Below are positions 7,244-13,869 of a stretch of DNA of 16,166 bases, in pieces; position 1 is the first letter of the stretch; every line of letters starts with the position of its first letter. The notes beneath the pieces were generated by a model. It did not search any database. It was not told the DNA's origin and saw only the letters and a program-made list of their open reading frames with translations. A program made the position numbers and the translations under genes. This stretch comes from CAZSVE01 sp964610175 (GTDB taxonomy: Bacteria > Pseudomonadota > Gammaproteobacteria > HK1): assembly GCA_964610175.1 (NCBI GenBank), contig CAZSVE010000070.1:1-16166 (forward strand), given 5' to 3'.

Positions 7244-7526
7244 TTAGTTTCGGAATAGATCGCTGTGCGTCCCTGTGCGCTCGAGACGAAGCGTAACTTT
7301 TGTCTATTGCGTAAATGAGTATCCAGTCGGGTTCGATATGACAGTCACGTACCCGGTTCCCTGCTCCGACAAGCGCATGGTCCTTGTACTTTTTGGGGAG
7401 TCGCTCACCGCTGGCGAGTAATTTCACGACATATCGAAGACGAGAGAGATCCTTACCTCGTTTTCGCACTCGTTTGATATCTCGCGAGAACTGCCTGGTT
7501 TGGGAGAGTGTTTTTACCTCTCCCAA
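7244..7526 (-). pseudogene. YafQ-family mRNA interferase toxin, frameshifted
   Basis: The frame starts (TTG, 7526) with VKTLSQTRQFSRDIKRVRKRGKDLSRL and continues KYKDHAL...RVRDCHIEPDWILIYAID, a clear YafQ/RelE-type toxin that would cleave mRNA in the ribosome. At 7298-7301 a run of four A residues (minus strand) shifts the frame; as it stands translation continues to 7077 as unrelated sequence (149 residues). Removing one A restores DKVTLRLERTGTHSDLFRN and a stop at 7246-7244, giving 93 residues, the usual YafQ length. Residues corresponding to the YafQ active site are present up to His/Asp/Trp of HIEPDW, while the C-terminal Arg, His (GTHSD) and Phe needed for catalysis lie beyond the shift. 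The start overlaps the antitoxin end by 13 nt. It is probably an inactivated toxin, unless the shift is programmed or a sequencing error. Confidence 0.85.
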
Positions 7527-7771
7527 CTTTCGAACATCTCGTCCAAGGAATCGAAATCTTCGATGTCCTCACCTCGGCGACTTTTTGCGAGCGTTTCCAA
7601 TGTCCGCTCGTCGGGAACCTCGACAGGAAAAGGAAGGTTGCCCCGAAGGCAAATTTGCCGATATAGCACCCGAACGGCCTCGGTTGGGGTTATCCCGAGG
7701 CTGCGCAGCACATCTTCGGCCTTTTGTTTTATCCGCGATTCGATACGAACATGTATGGCTGCTGTTTTCAT
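7514..7771 (-). CDS. RelB/DinJ-family antitoxin
   Basis: The 85-residue product begins MKTAAIHVRIESRIKQKAEDVLRSLGITPTEAVRVLYRQI, the ribbon-helix-helix start of DinJ/RelB antitoxins, followed by LPFPVEVPDERTLE and an acidic C-terminal tail (EDIEDFDSLDEMFESW) of the kind that wraps the toxin. Such antitoxins bind the cognate YafQ-type toxin and repress their own operon. The start at 7771 is chosen from homology; an in-frame extension to 7831 would run through the putative operator. The next gene, the YafQ-like toxin, overlaps its stop by 13 nt. With the toxin frameshifted, the antitoxin may persist alone. Confidence 0.9.
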   Translation of the reverse strand: MKTAAIHVRIESRIKQKAEDVLRSLGITPTEAVRVLYRQICLRGNLPFPVEVPDERTLETLAKSRRGEDIEDFDSLDEMFESWER

Positions 7772-7795
7772 AATGGGCAGTGTTCTACAACTACA

Positions 7796-7826
7796 ACACG
7801 AATGCAATACTGACACACGAATGCAA
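7796..7826 (-). promoter_or_regulatory. Direct repeats upstream of the antitoxin, possible operator
   Basis: The 12-mer ACACGAATGCAA occurs at 7796-7807 and again at 7815-7826, a period of 19 bp, 25-55 bp upstream of the antitoxin start. On the coding strand each reads TTGCATTCGTGT, so one copy could also supply a -35-like TTGCAT. Autoregulation by ribbon-helix-helix antitoxins makes an operator plausible. Confidence 0.45.
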
Positions 7827-7926
7827 AACATATCAGGAATAAAAGCGAAAGGAAGAAAGCGACGATTTCATCCATGGACTACTCGGTTCACCGGGCCGAC
7901 ACCGGCACAGAGACAAGCCGCTGCCA

Positions 7927-8841
7927 TCATGCCCAAATCCCCCAATACCATTGGGTGATGTCGTCCCCCCACAGCAACGCGATCCAGGCGGCAATGGCAA
8001 GGTACGGCCCGAATGCAATGGGAATATTTCGGTCGCGTCCCCGCAACAGCAGGGCAATACCCACCAGTGCGCCCATGGTGGACGAAATCAGGATGATTGC
8101 CGGGAGGGCCTGCCAACCGAGCCAGGCCCCCACCATGGCGAGTAACTTGAAGTCGCCGTATCCCATACCCTCTTTGCCCGTGGAGAGTCGGAACAGCCAA
8201 TACACGCCCCAGAGTATTCCATAGCCGAGGATGGCGCCGATAACACTGTCCTCGACGCCCGAGTACACATCAAAAAGATTGAACACAAGCCCCGTCCAAA
8301 GCATGGGAAGGGTAATCTCGTCGGGCAACTGCTGGTGATCGAGATCGATAAAGGCAAGGGTGATCAATGCCCAGGTAAGGATCAGCGCACCGACGCCATG
8401 AACGCCGAAACCGAATTTCCAGACCACTACCCCGGTCATTACACCGCTTAGCAGCTCTATGAACGGATATCGTTTCGAGATGGGGGTATGGCAGGCCGAG
8501 CATCGGCCTCGCAGAAACAGATAGCTGATAATAGGGATATTTTCCAATACCGAGAGCGTGTGGGTGCAGTTCGGACACCGCGAGCGGGGAACCAGCAGGT
8601 TGAAAGGTTCCTCCACCGTGGGGGTCGCAAGTTTGTCCGATGCGCCGCTGGACGGATCGCCGGGGATCCCCGGACGGGCTTCGTGAAGCCACTCGAAACA
8701 TCGATGTCGCCAGCTCCGCTCCATGATCACCGGAAGCCGCAAGATAACGACATTGAGGAAACTACCCACCATGATCCCCAGTAGGATGCAGGCAATGAGG
8801 AACCCCGTGCCATGGATTTCAAAATAATAAGGAAGCGACAT
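7927..8841 (-). CDS. pilD: Type IV prepilin peptidase / N-methyltransferase
   Basis: The 304-residue polytopic inner-membrane protein matches PilD (peptidase family A24). It shows an N-terminal membrane segment followed by GSFLNVVILRLPV, a cytoplasmic zinc site with two CxxC pairs (Cys89/92 and Cys114/117), YPFIELLSG, and the two aspartate motifs FIDLDHQQLPDEITLP (Asp166/168) and GMGYGDFKLL (Asp230). It cleaves and N-methylates type IV pilins and type II secretion pseudopilins. It is slightly longer than usual because of a Pro/Ser-rich insert at about 56-80. No pilB or pilC is next to it. Its ATG at 8841 lies directly against the GGGAAATAAACAAAATA end of repeat A5, so its leader is repeat-derived. 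The antitoxin-toxin pair lies 155 bp downstream on the same strand. Confidence 0.95.
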   Translation of the reverse strand: MSLPYYFEIHGTGFLIACILLGIMVGSFLNVVILRLPVIMERSWRHRCFEWLHEARPGIPGDPSSGASDKLATPTVEEPFNLLVPRSRCPNCTHTLSVLENIPIISYLFLRGRCSACHTPISKRYPFIELLSGVMTGVVVWKFGFGVHGVGALILTWALITLAFIDLDHQQLPDEITLPMLWTGLVFNLFDVYSGVEDSVIGAILGYGILWGVYWLFRLSTGKEGMGYGDFKLLAMVGAWLGWQALPAIILISSTMGALVGIALLLRGRDRNIPIAFGPYLAIAAWIALLWGDDITQWYWGIWA

Positions 8842-8958
8842 TATTTTGTTTATTTCCCGCCCAGCTCCACGATTGGATCGAATTTTACGATGCGCAGCGC
8901 CAATTCCGCCTTACTGATAGTCAATCACTCTTTATCGGTTCGAGGCGAAGCTTCGCTG
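8842..8958 (-). repeat. Family-A repeat, copy A5, abutting the pilD start
   Basis: On the minus strand this copy runs from CCAGCGAAGCTTCGCCTCG to GCGGGAAATAAACAAAATA and is followed without a gap by the pilD ATG. It contains the perfect palindrome GCGAAGCTTCGC. It must form the pilD 5' leader or promoter region. Confidence 0.88.
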
Positions 8959-8964
8959 GCGCCA

Positions 8965-9345
8965 AATCCTTGACTCTCGCGCGCGCATCGGTCAAAACCA
9001 GTGGAAAGAATTGCTGGAAACCATGGCGGAGCAACGATTCCGATGATAACGTCAACACCCTGCGATTGGCGCTGGAACTGGAGGATGCACAGCGGGCGGC
9101 CAAACATCTCGCCATTCTCCGGGAATACGCCGAGGCTGGGGACGGCAAGGCAGCGAGCTGGTGGGTAACCTGGGCGCTCACTCTCGCAGCATTGCCGGAT
9201 GGCGGAGCCGATGACGCGGCGCGCATTGTCGCTCGACCGAAGAACTGGCGCCAGTACTGGGATTAGTCGATGCCATCTATTTGCTGTGTGGCCTCCGGGT
9301 GGAAGCGCACGCCGCCGGGACCACAGGCGCCTTGCAACTAATGAG
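8965..9345 (+). pseudogene. Decayed coding fragment between two family-A repeats
   Basis: Protein-like sequence appears in three successive frames: WKELLETMAEQRFR followed by TGA (to 9051), then LALELEDAQRAAKHLAILREYAEAG...GGADDAARIV (about 9060-9228), then STEELAPVLGLVDAIYLLCG (about 9230-9290). The composition suggests the C-terminal part of an alpha-helical, perhaps repeat-type, protein broken by at least two frameshifts and truncated by repeats at both ends. No ribosome site is seen. I do not recognise the parent family; part of this could instead be chance open frame. Confidence 0.4.
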
Positions 9346-9536
9346 TCAAGTTTTACAAAATACCAATTATTGCTTTACCAATGCTGGGTCATGCTTCGGC
9401 CGGATCGAAGCGAAGCTTCGCGATAGTTGCTTATTTCCCGCTCAGCTTCACAATTGGATCAGGCCTTACAAGGCACCAATTTCGCTTTACCGATACCGGG
9501 TCATGCTTTGTCGGATCGAAGCGAAGCTTCGCCAAG
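9337..9536 (-). repeat. Family-A tandem pair (A6 truncated, A7)
   Basis: A6 (9337-9426) lacks its first ~20 bp, which the decayed coding fragment replaces. A7 (9427-9536) is full length and very close to A4 at 6810-6919. Both carry GAAGCGAAGCTTCGC. Their GGGAAAT ends point away from the small gene at 9573. Confidence 0.85.
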
Positions 9537-9572
9537 TCTATTACTTCCAGGAAATACTCAGGAGAGATACCC

Positions 9573-9776
9573 ATGAGCGCGATTGTAAAAGAAGTTTACG
9601 ACGCCTTCGTCGAGGCGGGGGTCAGCGAGGAAAAATCCACGCTGGCGGCCAAGGCGATTGCCGATCACGATGCACGCTTCTCCCGGATCGAATCGAACCT
9701 TTTAATCCTGAAATGGATGGTGGGCCTGGTGATCGTGGTGGAGGCCCTCCCGCTGTTGAAAGGGGTTTTTATATAG
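9573..9776 (+). CDS. Small membrane protein, DUF1640-like (coiled-coil plus one TM)
   Basis: The 67-residue product has a short helical N-terminus (VKEVYDAFVEAGVSEEKSTLAAKAIADHDARFSRIESNL) and one hydrophobic segment at about 47-64 (WMVGLVIVVEALPLLKGVF). The arrangement resembles short bacterial DUF1640/CCDC90-like proteins, an inner-membrane family of unknown function, often present in several copies per genome. AGGAGA at 9560-9565 lies 7 nt before the ATG, supporting a real gene. It stands alone between repeat A7 and repeat B2. The family assignment is from memory of similar proteins and is less certain than the coding call. Confidence 0.75.
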   Translation: MSAIVKEVYDAFVEAGVSEEKSTLAAKAIADHDARFSRIESNLLILKWMVGLVIVVEALPLLKGVFI

Positions 9777-9849
9777 GAATCCTCGCTGCCCGTGGTGCTG
9801 TGGACACCATGATGCGACCTTCGAGGTAAACACCCGCCTTCGATGTTCG

Positions 9850-9940
9850 TGTATCGGAAAAACAAGGATTCCGAGAAAACCGCTGCGTAGACCAAGGCCC
9901 ACCCCGCTTCGGTCTTGGCGCAAAGCGCTAACATGTTCTC
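9850..9940 (-). repeat. Family-B repeat, copy B2
   Basis: The unit TGTATCGGAAAAACAAGG...GCGCAAAGCGCTAA plus CATGTTCTC aligns with B1 and B3. In the minus direction it is open and reads MLALCAKTEAGW..., comparable with the other copies. Confidence 0.82.
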
Positions 9941-10053
9941 CACCTCATTTCCCGCATTCGAAGATATCGCCCATTCCCGCCCCGGGAATGGGGACCCGCC
10001 AGCCTCCCATCCCGTAAAACGACCACGCCCGGATTTTGTTTGCCTGCCGCGGC

Positions 10054-10098
10054 GATATACCCTGGGCAATATACCTTTGGGCGATATACCCTGGACAT
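10054..10098. repeat. Three tandem 15-bp repeats
   Basis: GATATACCCTGGGCA, ATATACCTTTGGGCG and ATATACCCTGGACAT follow one another without gaps. They could be a small satellite or a set of protein-binding sites; they lie about 200 bp upstream of the amrB start. Confidence 0.65.
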
Positions 10099-10139
10099 GA
10101 CCGTTTTTGCAAATTGTGTTAATTTGCGCCCGTATTTTT

Positions 10140-10284
10140 TCAACTCGTGAAGTCGAATGGGAAATAAACAAACCAGCGAGGCTTGTGCTCGAATCGGCAA
10201 GGCATGATTGCGTATCGGTAAGACGGAATTGGCGCCTTGTAAAACTCGATCCAATTGTGAAGCTGAGCGGGAAATAAACAAAAT
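10140..10284 (+). repeat. Family-A repeat A8 preceded by a truncated copy
   Basis: 10140-10172 is only the end of a unit (CGTGAAGTCGAATGGGAAAT). It joins head-to-tail with full copy A8 at 10173-10284, which ends GAGCGGGAAATAAACAAAAT. The amrB start codon follows 15-18 bp later, so A8 forms the operon leader. Confidence 0.88.
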
Positions 10285-10290
10285 AACACC

Positions 10291-10294
10291 GGAG
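10291..10294 (+). promoter_or_regulatory. Shine-Dalgarno site of amrB
   Basis: GGAG sits 5 nt before the first ATG (10300) and 8 nt before a second in-frame ATG (10303). The spacing slightly favours the second start, which would shorten the protein by one residue. Confidence 0.6.
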
Positions 10295-10299
10295 CCATC

Positions 10300-11151
10300 A
10301 TGATGAATGCCGCTATTCGTCCTCCTGCTGTCGCCAGCCTTTTCTATCCCGATGATCCCGTGGCGTTGAAGGACATGGTGGGGGGATTTCTGCGGGAGGT
10401 CACCGAGAAAGAAGGGAAGAGCGATGTCGTCTCCAAGGCGATGCCGAAGGCGATCATCGCCCCCCATGCCGGTTTTATCTATTCGGGCCCTATCGCCGCG
10501 AGCGCCTATGGGACGGTGGCTCGGACCAGGCCCGATGGCAAAACCAAGCGCGTCATCCTACTGGGGCCGTCTCATCGTGTCTGGTTTCAGGGGATCGCCG
10601 CGCCGAGCGCGGCATTTTTCGGTACCCCGCTCGGGGATGTTCCCGTGGATCGCGAGGCAATCGCCGCTATCGCGGACCTGCCGCAGGTGGCTATCCTGGA
10701 TGAGGCCCATGCCGCGGAACACAGCCTGGAGGTGCATCTTCCCTTTCTCCGGGAGGTCCTGGGTGATTTCATGTTGGTGCCGCTGGTGGTGGGCGAGACC
10801 CGCCCGAAGGAGGTCGCCGAGGTGCTGGAGCGATTCTGGGACGATGAGAGAGGCGATTCGGACACGCTGATCGTGGTCAGTACGGATCTCAGCCATTATT
10901 TGGCCTATGATCAGGCAAGGAAACGAGATGACATCACGGCCCGCGCCGTGGAGACACTGGATGTCACGGCCATCGATCCGGAAGACGCCTGTGGTCGCAA
11001 CCCCGTCAATGGCCTGCTGTACGTGGCGAAACGACGGGGATTGACGGTAAAGCGGCTGGATCTGCGTAATTCCGGGGATACTGCCGGGGATAAGAAGCGG
11101 GTGGTGGGTTACGGGGCCTGGGCCTTTTTCGAACCGGAGGCGCAACCATGA
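10300..11151 (+). CDS. amrB: AmmeMemoRadiSam system protein B (MEMO1 family)
   Basis: The 283-residue protein has the MEMO1-family features: RPPAVASLFYPDDP, IIAPHAGFIYSGPIAASAY (His56), LGPSHRV (His92), AEHSLEVHLPFL (His141, His146), STDLSHYL (His199) and CGRNPVNGLL (Cys231). The two histidines and the cysteine correspond to the metal site of human MEMO1. The fold is related to class III extradiol dioxygenases, but the biochemical role of the bacterial AmmeMemoRadiSam trio is unknown. The protein should be cytoplasmic. It is the first gene of an operon; its TGA overlaps the next ATG (ATGA, 11148-11151). The leader is repeat A8. The usual third partner, a radical-SAM protein, is absent from this window. 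Confidence 0.93.
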   Translation: MMNAAIRPPAVASLFYPDDPVALKDMVGGFLREVTEKEGKSDVVSKAMPKAIIAPHAGFIYSGPIAASAYGTVARTRPDGKTKRVILLGPSHRVWFQGIAAPSAAFFGTPLGDVPVDREAIAAIADLPQVAILDEAHAAEHSLEVHLPFLREVLGDFMLVPLVVGETRPKEVAEVLERFWDDERGDSDTLIVVSTDLSHYLAYDQARKRDDITARAVETLDVTAIDPEDACGRNPVNGLLYVAKRRGLTVKRLDLRNSGDTAGDKKRVVGYGAWAFFEPEAQP

Positions 11152-11759
11152 AACCAATGATGGAAGATAGAGATCCCGATGGCCGGGCGGGGCTCTCCGC
11201 CGAGGAACGAAAAACCCTGTTGGAGATTGCCAGGGATTCCATCGTGCATGGTCTTGCCCATCGGGAACCACCGTCCATCGATGCGGCGGCGTTCCCGGTG
11301 CCACTTCGCGAAAAACGCGCCACCTTCGTTACCCTGGAGAAGGAGGGCATGTTGCGCGGTTGCATCGGTTCCCTGCGCACGACGCGTTCCCTGGTGGAGG
11401 ATCTCGCCGAGAATGCCTTCAATGCCGCCTTTCGCGATCCGAGATTTCCGCTTCTTTCCCAAGAGGAGTGGGAAAAGGTCACCGTGAAGATCGCTTTGCT
11501 GACGCCCGCGACGTCCATGTGTTTCGAGTCGGAGGCGGATCTCATCGGTCAGCTGCGTCCCGGCGTGGATGGCCTGATTCTGACGGCAGGTCCAAGGCGC
11601 GCCACATTTCTGCCTTCGGTATGGGAGTCCCTCCCGGAACCGGTGGACTTTTTGCGTCATCTCAAGATAAAGGCCGGATTGGACCCGAACGCCTGGCCCC
11701 CGGATGTGGCGGTTTCGCGTTATACCACGGAACAGATCGGCAATGATTTCAATGAATGA
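11148..11759 (+). CDS. amrA: AmmeMemoRadiSam system protein A (AMMECR1 family)
   Basis: The 203-residue protein matches the AMMECR1 domain: FVTLEKEGMLRGCIGSLR (family hallmark LRGCIG at about 69-74), a helix ending AAFRDPRFPLL, VTVKIALLTP, GVDGLILTAGPRRATFLPSVWE and FLRHLKIKAGL. AMMECR1 is a conserved cytoplasmic fold of unknown biochemical function. The start overlaps amrB by 4 nt, a sign of translational coupling; a second ATG follows three codons later. The next gene begins 15 bp after the stop. A 400-codon frame on the opposite strand across this region is a composition artefact. Confidence 0.93.
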   Translation: MKPMMEDRDPDGRAGLSAEERKTLLEIARDSIVHGLAHREPPSIDAAAFPVPLREKRATFVTLEKEGMLRGCIGSLRTTRSLVEDLAENAFNAAFRDPRFPLLSQEEWEKVTVKIALLTPATSMCFESEADLIGQLRPGVDGLILTAGPRRATFLPSVWESLPEPVDFLRHLKIKAGLDPNAWPPDVAVSRYTTEQIGNDFNE

Positions 11760-11774
11760 CATGGAAAGGCTGCG

Positions 11775-12449
11775 ATGAAACTCGAGAACGGTCAATCGAT
11801 TCTTCTTACGGGGGATTCCATCACGGACTGCGGTCGTTCCTATCCCGTGGGAACGGGAACGGGCCTGGGGGAAGGTTATGTGGCCTTCGTGGATAGCCTG
11901 TTGGCGGCCCGTTATCCGGAGCGGCGTATTGGGGTTTCCAACACCGGCATCAATGGCGACACCATCATCGATCTGTCGGCGCGCTGGCAGCGGGATGTCC
12001 TGAGGTTGGGACCGGATTGGTTGTCGGTGATGATCGGCATCAACGATGTCTGGCGACAATTCGATCCTTATCATGACCCCGAACCACTTCGAATCGATCA
12101 TTATGAGGTGACTTACCGCAGGCTGCTTTCGGAGACACGTCGTGACCTCCATGGACTTGTGCTGATGACGCCCTATTTCATCGAACCGGATCGCTATAAT
12201 CCGACCCGAGAACGCATGGATGCCTATGGCGCCCTCGTGGGGCGACTCGCTGAAGAATTCGATGCCGTATTCGTGGACGTGCAGGCGGCGTTCGACGGCT
12301 ATCTCGCCCATCGAACGGCGTATTCACTCACCGATGACGGCGCCCATACCGATAGAGTGGGACACATGATCATCGCCAGGGCCTTTCTGACAGCGATGGA
12401 ATTCGATTGGAATTCGGGCAACCGGGATGGAAACGGAATCCTCCCATAG
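11775..12449 (+). CDS. SGNH/GDSL-family hydrolase
   Basis: The 224-residue protein carries the four SGNH blocks: LTGDSITDCG (Ser15), VSNTGINGDTI (Gly58), VMIGINDVW (Asn90) and TDDGAHTD (Asp188, His191). It lacks a signal peptide, so a cytoplasmic esterase, lipase or carbohydrate deacetylase is likely. The overall layout (SGNH block I at the very N-terminus, then YPVGTGTGLGEGYV) resembles the rhamnogalacturonan-acetylesterase-like or xylan-esterase-like SGNH group; the substrate is unknown. GGAAAGG lies 7-13 nt upstream of the ATG. It follows amrA by 15 bp and is probably in the same transcript. Confidence 0.9.
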   Translation: MKLENGQSILLTGDSITDCGRSYPVGTGTGLGEGYVAFVDSLLAARYPERRIGVSNTGINGDTIIDLSARWQRDVLRLGPDWLSVMIGINDVWRQFDPYHDPEPLRIDHYEVTYRRLLSETRRDLHGLVLMTPYFIEPDRYNPTRERMDAYGALVGRLAEEFDAVFVDVQAAFDGYLAHRTAYSLTDDGAHTDRVGHMIIARAFLTAMEFDWNSGNRDGNGILP

Positions 12450-12613
12450 CTCGGCTTCACTATGGCCGAATCGATGGTTCACCTATCTTTACGGGCCACA
12501 CCGGGGTCGTGTTCTTTGAGGACTTCGTCGCCTGCAGGGGACAGCGTGCAGCGTGCCCGGGGTGTCACTCATGAGGAATGAAAGCAGATGCTCGCCTGGG
12601 TGAGGTTCATTCT

Positions 12614-12724
12614 TTGGCGAAGCTTGTACTCGAACCGGCAAAGCCGACCTGACATCGGTAAAGCAAAATTGCTGTTCTGTAAAACCCGATCCAATCGTGA
12701 AGTTGAGCGGGAAATAAACAAAAT
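12614..12724 (+). repeat. Family-A repeat, copy A9
   Basis: The copy runs from TTGGCGAAGCTTGTACTCGA to GAGCGGGAAATAAACAAAAT, in the same orientation as A8 and as the gene downstream. An in-frame ATG lies 17 bp later at 12741. Confidence 0.88.
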
Positions 12725-12785
12725 AAACGGACAGTTCATCATGACGGATCGCAAACGGGATTCAGCTACATTGCATGGAAATATA

Positions 12786-12877
12786 GGTATCGGAAAAACA
12801 AGGATCTCGACAGAATCGATGCGCGCGTCCGGACCCATCCTGCTTCGGTCCTGGCGCGAAGCGCTAACGCGTTTCTG
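12786..12877 (-). repeat. Family-B repeat, copy B3
   Basis: This unit starts GGTATCGGAAAAACAAGGAT, contains GCTTCGGTCCTGGCGCGAAGC and ends in CGCTAAC plus GCGTTTCTG. It sits 61 bp after A9 and 20 bp before the nlpD-like start codon. Confidence 0.82.
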
Positions 12878-12896
12878 GGATTATCCGACTGGTTGC

Positions 12897-13835
12897 ATGG
12901 CGAGGATTCGGGGTAGATTCGGATTCGCCGTGCTCGTCGCCGCCATGTCGTTGCTGGTGATGGGATTATCGGGATGCGTTTCCTATTCCGTGGCACCCGT
13001 GGGGCGGAACCCCTATCCCGAGACCGGTTATCACACGGTGGAAAAGGGCGAGAACGTGTACGCCATCGCCCTGCGGTATGGTCTCGACTATCATGAACTC
13101 GCTACCTGGAATCGGATCGCACCGCCGTCGTTTCGGATCTATCCCGGACAAAAGATACGTCTTTTCGCGCGTTCAGGTATCCCACGGAAACCAGCGGGAA
13201 GCGAACGGCCTGGGGTACGGGAGACGAAGCCAAGGGCACCGCCGGAAAAATTGGTGCTGACGAAGCCATCGCGACCATCTCCGAGAGCGCCCGCGCCATC
13301 GAAGGCACCGGTGTCCAAGGCGCCAGCGTCCGCGCCATCGAAACCCATCCCTACGCCAAAGCCCGCCAGAAACACCCGTGCGAGCCAGAAAGCCGACAAT
13401 ATCGGCAAAAATACCAGGGTAAAAAGGCCACCAAATAGGCCGGCGCCAGTGGTGCCGAGAAAGAAAGATGGCACGAAGTGGTATTGGCCTTCCAAGGGAA
13501 GATTGCTCCATGATTTTGCGCAATCCGGCAGCAGGGGATTGGATATCACGGATTCGTTCGGATCGCCCATTTATGCCGCGGCCAAAGGCAAGGTGGTCTA
13601 TATCGGCAGTGGACTTCGGGGTTATGGAAAACTCATCATCATCAAGCATAGCCGACATTATCTGAGCGCCTATGCCAATAATGACAGAATGTTGGTCAAG
13701 GAGGGAACCAAGGTATCCGGTGGACAAAAAATCGCGGAAATGGGTAAAAACGGATCACGGCCCGCAATGCTTCATTTCGAAATCAGGAAAAACGGCAAGC
13801 CCGTCAATCCGATGAAATACTTGAGGGCCCGTTGA
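12897..13835 (+). CDS. nlpD: NlpD-like lipoprotein: LysM plus degenerate LytM (M23) domain
   Basis: From 12897 the protein has 312 residues. A lipoprotein signal (FAVLVAAMSLLVMGLSGC, lipobox Cys27) is followed by a LysM peptidoglycan-binding domain (TVEKGENVYAIALRYGL...YPGQKIRL, about 46-89), a Pro/Lys/Ala-rich linker (about 95-200) and a LytM domain (about 205-310: RGLDITDSFGSPIYAAAKGKVVYIG, RGYGKLIIIKH, LHFEIRKNGKPVNPMKYL). Zinc-ligand histidines typical of active M23 peptidases are replaced (SRGLD, AYANND), as in NlpD and EnvC, which activate periplasmic amidases during cell division. The start is chosen because a lipoprotein signal begins there and the upstream frame is repeat sequence; the ribosome site is weak. 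The usual neighbours surE, pcm and rpoS are absent. Confidence 0.88.
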   Translation: MARIRGRFGFAVLVAAMSLLVMGLSGCVSYSVAPVGRNPYPETGYHTVEKGENVYAIALRYGLDYHELATWNRIAPPSFRIYPGQKIRLFARSGIPRKPAGSERPGVRETKPRAPPEKLVLTKPSRPSPRAPAPSKAPVSKAPASAPSKPIPTPKPARNTRASQKADNIGKNTRVKRPPNRPAPVVPRKKDGTKWYWPSKGRLLHDFAQSGSRGLDITDSFGSPIYAAAKGKVVYIGSGLRGYGKLIIIKHSRHYLSAYANNDRMLVKEGTKVSGGQKIAEMGKNGSRPAMLHFEIRKNGKPVNPMKYLRAR

Positions 13836-13869
13836 CGCATTTCGACATCGGCGGGGACGGGCCACTTGA

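Larger units (their letters stand above)
9777..10299. other. Gene-free stretch made of repeats
   Basis: This gap holds family-B copy B2 (9850-9940), a three-unit 15-bp tandem repeat (10054-10098), the end of a truncated family-A copy (10140-10172) and full copy A8 (10173-10284). No protein-coding signal was seen. Confidence 0.7.
12450..12896. other. Repeat-filled gap upstream of the nlpD-like gene
   Basis: 12450-12613 shows nothing recognisable. 12614-12724 is family-A copy A9 and 12786-12877 is family-B copy B3. An in-frame open stretch runs back from the nlpD-like gene through both repeats to 12588, but it translates repeat sequence. Confidence 0.6.

Noticed and set aside
8842..8958. Family A as an insertion sequence or classical MITE
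   Set aside because: No transposase is encoded, the two ends are not inverted repeats of one another, and no consistent target-site duplication was found by eye.
11109..12311. 400-codon open frame on the minus strand
   Set aside because: It lies antisense to amrA and the SGNH gene, both with clear family motifs; its own sequence is rich in His, Arg and Ile in a way typical of antisense frames and has no ribosome site.
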